Shown piece after piece: positions 1-5,496 of a DNA stretch of 7,699 bases (its first letter is position 1; every line of letters starts with the position of its first letter). The stretch lies in contig CALGOY010000294.1 of the NCBI GenBank assembly GCA_937960725.1, positions 1 to 7,699 of the forward strand, read 5' to 3'. This stretch comes from an uncultured Bacillota bacterium. GTDB lineage: Bacteria > Bacillota > Clostridia > Caldicoprobacterales > UBA3941. The notes beneath the pieces were generated by a model. The model had not been told where the DNA came from. It worked only from the letters and a program-made list of their open reading frames with translations, and made no database searches. A program made the position numbers and the translations under genes.

Positions 1-827
1 CTATCTGTCCCAGAATGCAGCTGATTGGATTTTGATATGTTGCTGCTAATTGACTGACCTCTGGAATTTAAACTGCTAGCTTCATAAACCGTATCGTCTG
101 ATTTAGATTTATCTGAAGTATCCTGTACATCGCTTGATCCCATAGCTTCTTTATCTTCATCAGCATCTTGGGAATGCAGCAGTCTATTCACCATACTTTT
201 GGCAAATTCAACCGGAATAAGCTGTATCATATAACTATCTAAAATATCGCCTATTTGCATTTTAAAGTTAATTTTTACTATAGGTTCATTAGATTCAAAA
301 AGGTCGCAGGAATCATTTTCTGCTAAATTGATTACAAAAACTTCAGGCGGAGATATATTTATATTTTCATTAAATATAGTAGCTAATGAAGTAGAAGCCG
401 AACCGATCATCTGGTTCATCGCTTCCCCTATTGCACTCAGGTGTAATTCAGTTAAATCTCCCTCCGTATTGGTGCCATCTCCACCCATCATCAAATCTGT
501 AATAATTTTAACATCCTCTTCTTTAACAATCAATAGATTTCTGCCCTCAAAGCCCTGTACATACTGGATTTCAACTGCCACAAAAGGTATTGGATATTGC
601 ATTGCCAATTCTGCCATTGTAGTAATCTCTACATCAGGTGTAGTGATGGTTACCTTATTGTTTAGTAGAGTATACAGCGTTGTAGCAGCTGTACCCATGC
701 TAATATTTCCTATCTCACCTAATGCATCCTTCTCCTCCGGAGTCAAAACAGTATCTTGACTTTCGTTATCTTCAAGTTGCCCCCTGAGCAGAGCATCTAT
801 TTCTTCTTGTGAAAGTATATCGTTCAT
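1..827 (-). CDS. fliY: Flagellar motor switch phosphatase FliY, N-terminal 275 codons
   Basis: Partial: open to the low-coordinate edge, with 275 codons visible of a protein usually near 370-400 residues. It begins MNDILSQEEIDALLRG, a CheY-P-binding peptide like that of FliM. It then shows two CheC-type phosphatase sites of the form (D/S)-x3-E-x2-N-x22-P: D34, E38, N41, P64, and S131, E135, N138, P161. All key residues are present in both. After about residue 205 comes a Ser/Asp/Asn-rich linker that continues to the edge; the FliN-like SpoA domain expected at the C-terminus is outside the window. In Firmicutes FliY replaces FliN in the C-ring and also removes phosphate from CheY-P at the motor. 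ATG at 827, 6 bases after the fliM stop, is fixed by the conserved N-terminus. Confidence 0.95.
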   Translation of the reverse strand, partial: MNDILSQEEIDALLRGQLEDNESQDTVLTPEEKDALGEIGNISMGTAATTLYTLLNNKVTITTPDVEITTMAELAMQYPIPFVAVEIQYVQGFEGRNLLIVKEEDVKIITDLMMGGDGTNTEGDLTELHLSAIGEAMNQMIGSASTSLATIFNENINISPPEVFVINLAENDSCDLFESNEPIVKINFKMQIGDILDSYMIQLIPVEFAKSMVNRLLHSQDADEDKEAMGSSDVQDTSDKSKSDDTVYEASSLNSRGQSISSNISKSNQLHSGTD

Positions 828-833
828 AAGCGT

Positions 834-1823
834 CTATTTTGCCCCCTCTCCTTGCTTGCTTGTAATTTGCACTGCCATTCGGTTATTTTTAATTCCGACA
901 ACACCGGAAAATTTTTGGACATTCTCTATAACTATCGCAATATCTTCTTCAACCTTTCTATCAAGCTTTATTACATCCCCTGGCTGAAGTTCTAGAAAAT
1001 CTCTGACAGTGATAGTTGTTCTTCCTAAAACCGCCCTAACATTAATATAGGTATTTTCAATAGACTTTGCTATTTTTTCTGTTTGCACATCTCTATCTTC
1101 TTCATCCATTTTTCCGGAAAACCAAAACTTAGTACTTAACTTAGGAAGAATTGGCTCTATTACTATGTAGGGAATACATAAATTTATTATCCCTTCTGCA
1201 TCTCCTACTAAGGCATTCATCGTTATAATAGCTATAGTTTCATTTGGAGATATAATCTGTGCAAACTGGGCATTGGTTTCAATTGTATTTATTTTAAAAT
1301 CAGCTTTTAATACATTCGCCCACGACTCGCTCATCAAACCAGTTAAATGCCTAACAAGCCTTTCTGTAAGCGTAATTTCTATTTCGGTAAAATCCCTTAC
1401 TTTATCAGTAGTTTTACCTGGCCCCCCTAATAACCTATCTATTATGGTGTATACAATTTCAGGAGAAAACTCCATAATCATGGAACCCTTAAGGGGTTTG
1501 AAATCTATGATAGCCAGCATTACTGGATCAGGCAGAGAGTTAATAAATTCATAATAGGTCTGGGGCTCCACAGATACTACATCAACCTGACAGTAAGTGC
1601 GAAGCATCCCTGACAGGTAAGAACTCATGAGCCTTGAAAAATTTTCATATATTATCTGCAGCGTCCGCAGCTGATCCTTAGCGAATTTGTTTGGCCTTCT
1701 GAAATCGTATACCCTGACTTTTTTTTCTTCAGCCTCTTCCTTAATTTGGTTAATATTGAGTTCTCCGGAACTAAGGGCTTTTAACAGTTCATCTATTTCC
1801 TGCTGGGATAGTACATCTGACAA
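834..1823 (-). CDS. fliM: Flagellar motor switch protein FliM
   Basis: A 329-residue switch (C-ring) protein at the usual family length. The N-terminal SDVLSQQEIDELLKAL (2-17) is the CheY-P-binding peptide. A linker follows, then YDFRRPNKFAKDQLRTLQII (39-58), the start of the FliG-binding middle domain. This carries LLGGPG (131-136) and VRDFTEIEITLTERL (142-156), both diagnostic. The C-terminal SpoA/FliN-like domain (about 250-325) includes RTTITVRDFLELQPGDVIKL (268-287). FliM transmits the CheY-P signal to FliG and so sets the rotation sense. The start is TTG at 1823 with AAGGAGG 9 bases upstream. The stop is TAG; fliY begins 6 bases later. The last codons (KQGEGAK) contain the fliY ribosome binding site. 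Confidence 0.97.
   Translation of the reverse strand: MSDVLSQQEIDELLKALSSGELNINQIKEEAEEKKVRVYDFRRPNKFAKDQLRTLQIIYENFSRLMSSYLSGMLRTYCQVDVVSVEPQTYYEFINSLPDPVMLAIIDFKPLKGSMIMEFSPEIVYTIIDRLLGGPGKTTDKVRDFTEIEITLTERLVRHLTGLMSESWANVLKADFKINTIETNAQFAQIISPNETIAIITMNALVGDAEGIINLCIPYIVIEPILPKLSTKFWFSGKMDEEDRDVQTEKIAKSIENTYINVRAVLGRTTITVRDFLELQPGDVIKLDRKVEEDIAIVIENVQKFSGVVGIKNNRMAVQITSKQGEGAK
842..853 (-). promoter_or_regulatory. Distant ribosome binding site of fliY inside the end of fliM
   Basis: AAGGAGAGGGGG on the minus strand ends 14 bases before ATG at 827, further than the usual 5-10. It overlaps the last fliM codons. Initiation of fliY therefore probably relies on ribosomes finishing fliM. Confidence 0.6.
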
Positions 1824-1832
1824 AATATTCTC

Positions 1833-1839
1833 CCTCCTT
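1833..1839 (-). promoter_or_regulatory. Ribosome binding site supporting the fliM TTG start
   Basis: AAGGAGG ends 9 bases before TTG at 1823. The encoded N-terminus (SDVLSQQEIDELL) is the conserved FliM beginning, so TTG is the true start despite being a weak codon. Confidence 0.85.
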
Positions 1840-1852
1840 GCTAGTCAGGGAA

Positions 1853-2278
1853 TTACTGTATAACAAATTCATTAAAATATATACCTTTTATACTAACAGT
1901 TTTTAGCATATCTTGTAAAGCGTTTTTTATCTCCGTTTTTAGATTATCTTTAAAATCTTTGTTGTTAATATCTTCCTCGTTAATATTGCCAAGGATGGTA
2001 AGAATACAATCCCTTACTCTATAATTAAAATCGCTCAATATTTTCTCGTCTTGTTTATCAGGGACTTCTATAACTATATCAGCCTTTATGATTTTATTGG
2101 AGTCCTTCAAAGTAGTTATAAATGGCGAACCCGTGTTATATCCAATAACATCCTCTTCCTGCACCGTTTTATCATCAAAAGCTGATTTAGCGGGTGCAAA
2201 GATATAATACATAAAAAAGCCCATACCTATCATTAATATTACAACCAAAATACTGAGAACAATAACTAATCTCTTCAT
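1853..2278 (-). CDS. fliL: Flagellar basal body-associated protein FliL
   Basis: A 141-residue protein with a single N-terminal membrane helix (about 4-27, rich in Val/Ile/Leu/Met) and an extracytoplasmic domain. The domain contains the FliL pattern: IIKADIVIEVPDK (63-75), a helical region with an RVRD motif (87-90), a second helix (KDNLKTEIKNALQDML) and the typical ending VSIKGIYFNEFVIQ. In the family FliL forms a ring around the stator, through a stomatin-like fold, and supports torque or stator stability. Placement directly after motB fits this. GAAGGAG lies 12 bases before the ATG at 2278, within the end of motB; the spacing is a little long and translation is probably coupled to motB, whose stop is 9 bases upstream. 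Stop TAA. Confidence 0.93.
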   Translation of the reverse strand: MKRLVIVLSILVVILMIGMGFFMYYIFAPAKSAFDDKTVQEEDVIGYNTGSPFITTLKDSNKIIKADIVIEVPDKQDEKILSDFNYRVRDCILTILGNINEEDINNKDFKDNLKTEIKNALQDMLKTVSIKGIYFNEFVIQ

Positions 2279-2287
2279 AGCAGTCAG

Positions 2288-3088
2288 CTACTCCTTCTCT
2301 GTATTTATTTCTCCTATTGGTTCTACTGATCTCACAATATAAAACTCCACTCTCCTGTTCCTTGCCATACCCTCTTCCGTGTTATTTGTGTCTATAGGAT
2401 GGTATGGCCCATAAGCAGCAGCAGACAACTTAGAAGGCTCTATTCCTTTCTCTTCATGGAAATATCTTACCACATTGATAGCCCTTTTGGAAGATAATTC
2501 CCAGTTGGTAGGATAAAGATATGTATTAATAGGGCGGCTGTCGGCATGTCCTTCCACCCTAACTTGATCAATTTCGTCCTGGTAAGTTTTTAATACAACA
2601 GCGATTCCATCTAATATCTCTAATGCTTCTGGTTTGATATCTGCCTTGCCTGTATCAAATAATATTGAATCTTTAAAGCGTATTAATATTTCAGTATATT
2701 CCTCGGATATTTCTACTTCAGCGGGGATATCTCTTTCTTTGAGAAACAAATCAATTTCTTGATAGAGTTTGACAAAATCATCTATGTTTTCACCATCGAC
2801 TATATTGTTATCTTGGTTATTACCTAAACGCCCCATCAGAATATCGTCGTCTATATTGATATTATATGCTCCGACATCTTCGCCATCGATTGCATTGCCT
2901 CCATCTAAAATTCCAGCACCGCCTGTTAAAGACAGTACCAGGCCCTGCCACTTTTGGGCGTCTATCGTAGAAAATGAAAATAATAGCACAAAAAAGGTCA
3001 AAAGAAGAGTCACTAAATCCCCGTAGGTAGTGCGCCATTCCCCGCCCCCTTGACTTGTCTCTTCCTTTACCCTCCTCCTTCGGCTCAA
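2288..3088 (-). CDS. motB: Flagellar motor stator protein MotB
   Basis: A 266-residue protein with a short basic cytoplasmic N-terminus (RRRR at 3-6) and one membrane helix (about 22-42). D24, in TTYGDLVTLLLTFFVLLFSF, is the ion-carrying aspartate essential in the family. A plug/linker region follows (about 45-130), here Gly/Asp/Asn-rich, then an OmpA-like peptidoglycan-binding domain (about 135-252). That domain includes VRVEGHADSRPI (176-187), NWELSSKRA (195-203) and ARNRRVEFYIV (242-252). MotB anchors the stator to the cell wall, and with MotA it forms the ion channel. Ion type (H+ or Na+) cannot be settled by eye. The start is TTG, overlapping the motA stop as TTGA and preceded by GGAAGGGAG. 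Codons 4-6 are AGG AGG AGG, an internal Shine-Dalgarno-like run. Stop TAG, with the fliL ribosome binding site inside the last codons. Confidence 0.95.
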   Translation of the reverse strand: MSRRRRVKEETSQGGGEWRTTYGDLVTLLLTFFVLLFSFSTIDAQKWQGLVLSLTGGAGILDGGNAIDGEDVGAYNINIDDDILMGRLGNNQDNNIVDGENIDDFVKLYQEIDLFLKERDIPAEVEISEEYTEILIRFKDSILFDTGKADIKPEALEILDGIAVVLKTYQDEIDQVRVEGHADSRPINTYLYPTNWELSSKRAINVVRYFHEEKGIEPSKLSAAAYGPYHPIDTNNTEEGMARNRRVEFYIVRSVEPIGEINTEKE

Positions 3089-3882
3089 TACAGCTCACTC
3101 CCTTCCAGTTCTGGTTCAAGTTCAGCTTGGAGCGCTGTTTCATTTGGGGGCAAGAAAGCTCTGAGCTTCTCTTCAATAATCCTTGGGTTCTCTCCAGCCT
3201 GGATAGATAATATCCCTTCCAACATCATTTCTTTGATTAATATCTCCTTTGAACTATTATATTTTAATTTTTTAGCCACGGGAATACAAAACAAGTTAGC
3301 TATGAGAGAACCATAGAAGGTGGTTACCAGCGCCACAGACATCCCCGGCCCTAGGCTAGAAGGATCGTCGAGGGATTTCAGCATATTTATTAATCCAATC
3401 AGGGTTCCAATCATACCAAACCCCGGAGCTAATGAGGCAGCAGTTTCAAATATTTCCTGTCCTTGCTGATGCCGTTCTTCTATAAAAGATAGCTCTGTTT
3501 CTAAAATATTCCTGACCAGTTCTGGATCGGTTCCATCTACTATTAATAGAATCCCTTTCTGTAAAAATGGTTCATCTATTTTATATACTGCTTCCTCTAA
3601 AGCTAGAAGGCCTTCCCTTCTTGCAATATTGGCTAGCTCTATTATTTTAGATATAACTTCCTGCAAATTATAACTGCGGGTGAAAAATACTTTTTTTAAT
3701 ATCTTTCCAATTTCCGCTATTTTGTTTATGGGGTAGGCAATCAGCATAGCTGCTGCAGTACCGCCAACCGTAATCATAATAGAAGGCAGATCATAAAAAT
3801 TCCCCAGATTTCCCTCTAAATAAATTCCAGCTATAATAAACGCCGAACCGGCAATAAGTCCTGCTATAGTTGCTATATCCAT
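3085..3882 (-). CDS. motA: Flagellar motor stator protein MotA
   Basis: A 265-residue membrane protein with the MotA/TolQ/ExbB plan. It has four membrane segments at about 4-23, 34-55, 144-168 and 179-206, and a large cytoplasmic loop between the second and third. The loop holds the conserved ARREGLLALEE (87-97), which in this family faces the rotor protein FliG. The third and fourth segments carry the conserved prolines of the ion pathway: P153 in AASLAPGFGMIGTLIGLINM and P201 in NLFCIPVAKKL. With MotB it forms the A5B2 stator that converts ion flow into torque. The C-terminal tail (about 244-265) is acidic and Pro/Glu-rich. Start ATG at 3882 with GAGGTG 6 bases upstream; the TGA stop overlaps the motB TTG start by four bases. 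Confidence 0.95.
   Translation of the reverse strand: MDIATIAGLIAGSAFIIAGIYLEGNLGNFYDLPSIMITVGGTAAAMLIAYPINKIAEIGKILKKVFFTRSYNLQEVISKIIELANIARREGLLALEEAVYKIDEPFLQKGILLIVDGTDPELVRNILETELSFIEERHQQGQEIFETAASLAPGFGMIGTLIGLINMLKSLDDPSSLGPGMSVALVTTFYGSLIANLFCIPVAKKLKYNSSKEILIKEMMLEGILSIQAGENPRIIEEKLRAFLPPNETALQAELEPELEGSELY
3098..3106 (-). promoter_or_regulatory. Ribosome binding site supporting the motB TTG start
   Basis: GGAAGGGAG on the minus strand, inside the last codons of motA, ends 9 bases before TTG at 3088. No ATG lies nearby in frame, and the conserved MotB N-terminus begins just after, so TTG is the start. Confidence 0.65.
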
Positions 3883-3885
3883 TAA

Positions 3886-4089
3886 TTACACCTCACTCAC
3901 AAAAGCCCCTTTGAGAATCTTCTTTTTATAATCAGCGATACGCTCTAAAACCTCTTCTATATCCTCCATGACAACTACTTTTTTTCCGGTTGTCATGGTA
4001 ATTACTGTATCGGGGGTACTTTCAATAAACTCGATCAGATTTATATTGATGTAAAATTCCTTGCCGTTTAGCCTAGTCACCTTAATCAT
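3886..4089 (-). CDS. swrD: SwrD/FlbD-family flagellar protein
   Basis: A 67-residue protein of the FlbD/YlzI family. It opens [15 protein letters not shown] and continues with [20 protein letters not shown] (18-37), the two most conserved parts of the family, then a short helical tail ([17 protein letters not shown]). There is no membrane segment. In Bacillus subtilis the homologue SwrD raises flagellar motor torque and is needed for swarming; the mechanism is not settled. It should not be confused with the Caulobacter transcription factor that is also called FlbD. The gene is followed after 3 bases by motA, and the motA ribosome binding site (GAGGTG) lies within its last codons, so the two are probably coupled. 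A purine-rich GAGGGGGTGA site precedes the ATG at 4089. Stop TAA. Confidence 0.9.
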   Translation of the reverse strand: MIKVTRLNGKEFYININLIEFIESTPDTVITMTTGKKVVVMEDIEEVLERIADYKKKILKGAFVSEV

Positions 4090-4122
4090 GCCTTCACCCC
4101 CTCAAACAAATCTACCCTATTG

Positions 4123-4157
4123 AAGGGAGAGGCAGTAAAAACACATTCCTCTCCCTT
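4123..4157 (-). other. Perfect 10-bp inverted repeat between flgE and swrD
   Basis: AAGGGAGAGG (4123-4132) and CCTCTCCCTT (4148-4157) are exact reverse complements separated by a 15-base loop. An outer CCTA/TAGG pairing (4116-4119 with 4157-4160) could extend it. The stem is GC-rich and should be stable in RNA. Neither side is followed by a T-run, so it is not a standard intrinsic terminator. It starts 8 bases after the flgE stop codon and fills most of the 75-base gap. Confidence 0.7.
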
Positions 4158-4164
4158 AGGCTAG

Positions 4165-5415
4165 TTATCTTTTAAGATTCACTAACTCCTGGAGAAGTTC
4201 ATCCGATGTAGTGATAATCCTTGAGTTTGCCTGAAATCCTCTCTGAGCCGTTATCATCTCTGTAAACTCATTGGCAAGGTCTACGTTTGACATCTCCAGA
4301 GCGCCGGGATTTATGCTTCCTAATCCGCTAGTTCCCGCCATTCCCAGCTGTACCTCTCCAGAGTTAGGAGTGTTGTAGAAAAGATTATTCCCCATCTTGG
4401 CAAGCCCTGCTGGATTGTTAAATGAAGCAATCGCTATGATAGCTTCAACCTGCATCCGTCCATTGGTATAGATCCCAATAACTCGCCCTGAGGAATCGAT
4501 ATTAATGCTATCCAATGTTCCTGGACCATATCCGTCGGTATCAACAGCCTTGATGCTAGTCTCTCTAGCCTGTTGAGTAGTATTTTCTTTATCAAATCTA
4601 AGTTCGAGATCTTGGATTTGAGCAGCATCATTCTTAAACGTAATAGTTTCTATCGTTATGCTTTGAGGATCCGATAATTTTCCATCATTAGAAAACGATA
4701 TTTTATTGGAAGATACTTTACCTATATCTGCAGTTGGTGAATCAATGCTTAGACCCCAATTATTACCATCTTGCTTTTTAAATTCTAAAATAATTGAATG
4801 CTCATTACCCAAAGAATCGATAATTGTGGCCGTATATTTTACTGTATCCTCTACTTCGGCCCTGCTGTCGAGGTTGCCTGCAAATTCAATGTATGAGGTG
4901 GGATTAGCTGGCATGTGCATGTTGCTGTCTAGTCTGATATCTGTAAGGCTGTCTGGGCTACTGGATACCATTATTTCTCCGTTTTCATCCTTTTGGGTCC
5001 AGCCCTGCACCTTTAATCCGCTGGCAGATACTAAGTACCCATTAGGAGATATGTCAAAATTACCTGCGCGGGTATAATATCTTGTATCCCCATCGGCGAC
5101 AACAAAGAAGCCGTCTCCTTCTATGGCTAAGTCTGTAGCTTTATCTGTCCTCTGCACTCCGCTGCTGGTGTGCAGTACATCTATGGCAGCTACAGATACG
5201 CCTAGGCCTACCTGCTGGGGATTAGTTCCACCCCGATTACCATCCGTAGTGGGTGCAGCTGCCGCTTTTAGGGTTTGACTATACACTTCTTGGAATACTG
5301 TACGGCTGGCCTTATAGCCAACGGTATTTACATTAGCAATATTATTTCCGATTACGTCTAATTTGGTTTGATGGACTCTAATCCCTGATATTCCTGAATA
5401 CATTGATCTTAACAT
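4165..5415 (-). CDS. flgE: Flagellar hook protein FlgE
   Basis: A 416-residue axial protein with both conserved ends. The N-terminal rod/hook signature includes SMYSGISGI (4-12) and LDVIGNNIANVNTVGYK (19-35). The C-terminal end has MSNVDLANEFTEMITAQRGF (375-394) followed by a hydrophobic heptad helix ending at LVNLKR. Between them lie LAIEGDGFFVVADGDTRYYT (96-115), typical of the FlgE/F/G core, and a beta-rich middle domain (about 150-330) carrying the FlgE-specific insertion. It polymerises into the curved hook linking rod and filament, exported through the flagellar type III system. The length is mid-range: longer than Bacillus FlgE (about 264) and typical for Clostridia. It contains no cysteine, so spirochaete-type lysinoalanine cross-linking is not expected. 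FlgG is the main alternative, but the length, the middle domain and the position after flgD favour FlgE. Start ATG with AAGGAGGT 9 bases upstream; stop TAA. Confidence 0.95.
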   Translation of the reverse strand: MLRSMYSGISGIRVHQTKLDVIGNNIANVNTVGYKASRTVFQEVYSQTLKAAAAPTTDGNRGGTNPQQVGLGVSVAAIDVLHTSSGVQRTDKATDLAIEGDGFFVVADGDTRYYTRAGNFDISPNGYLVSASGLKVQGWTQKDENGEIMVSSSPDSLTDIRLDSNMHMPANPTSYIEFAGNLDSRAEVEDTVKYTATIIDSLGNEHSIILEFKKQDGNNWGLSIDSPTADIGKVSSNKISFSNDGKLSDPQSITIETITFKNDAAQIQDLELRFDKENTTQQARETSIKAVDTDGYGPGTLDSINIDSSGRVIGIYTNGRMQVEAIIAIASFNNPAGLAKMGNNLFYNTPNSGEVQLGMAGTSGLGSINPGALEMSNVDLANEFTEMITAQRGFQANSRIITTSDELLQELVNLKR

Positions 5416-5424
5416 ATTCTTACG

Positions 5425-5432
5425 ACCTCCTT
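5425..5432 (-). promoter_or_regulatory. Strong ribosome binding site of flgE
   Basis: AAGGAGGT ends 9 bases before the ATG at 5415. It is one of the longest anti-16S matches in the window, as expected for the gene whose product is needed in highest copy number here. Confidence 0.85.
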
Positions 5433-5447
5433 AGTTTTTAGTGCAGC

Positions 5448-5473
5448 CCCTTTCCTCTGTCGATCAGAAAGGG
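5448..5473 (-). other. Inverted repeat (RNA hairpin) upstream of flgE
   Basis: On the minus strand CCCTTTCTG pairs with CAG and AAAGGG across a 5-base loop (ATCGA) and a 3-base bulge, giving a 9-pair stem. A simpler 7-pair CCCTTTC/GAAAGGG stem is the alternative fold. No T-run follows in either direction, so it is not an intrinsic terminator. It lies in the 81-base gap between the flagellar operon protein and flgE. Confidence 0.5.
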
Positions 5474-5478
5474 TATAG

Positions 5479-5484
5479 CCTCCT
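5479..5484 (-). promoter_or_regulatory. Orphan Shine-Dalgarno-like AGGAGG in the flgE leader
   Basis: A full AGGAGG lies 13 bases after the preceding stop codon. No ATG, GTG or TTG follows at usable distance; the first in-frame candidate would be a CTG giving a 9-codon peptide. It does not serve flgE, which has its own site 47 bases further on. It may be a relic, or a ribosome-docking sequence that stabilises a processed mRNA end. Confidence 0.4.
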
Positions 5485-5496
5485 AAAAAGGTCCAG

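Noticed and set aside
328..759. A 143-codon plus-strand open frame
   Set aside because: It lies wholly antisense to the FliY phosphatase domain, whose residues are conserved; it has no recognisable domain and looks like a shadow of the real gene.
825..836. Possible FliM-FliY fusion by readthrough of the in-frame TAG
   Set aside because: fliM and fliY are in the same frame with only TAG-ACG-CTT between, and FliM-FliN fusions are known to work. However, about one in three neighbours is in frame by chance (swrD/motA and motB/fliL are too), and fliY has its own conserved start and ribosome binding site. No readthrough signal is visible.
2862..3176. A 104-codon minus-strand frame across the motA/motB junction
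   Set aside because: It overlaps conserved MotA and MotB coding in another frame; the translation is Arg/Cys-rich without family resemblance.
4123..4157. Intrinsic terminator ending the hook part of the operon
   Set aside because: The stem is strong but no U-run follows on either strand, and swrD lies 34 bases beyond with no visible promoter of its own.
4090..4164. Promoter for swrD-motA-motB in the intergenic gap
   Set aside because: I could not find a convincing SigA or SigD (TAAA / GCCGATAA-like) element here or in the flgE leader.
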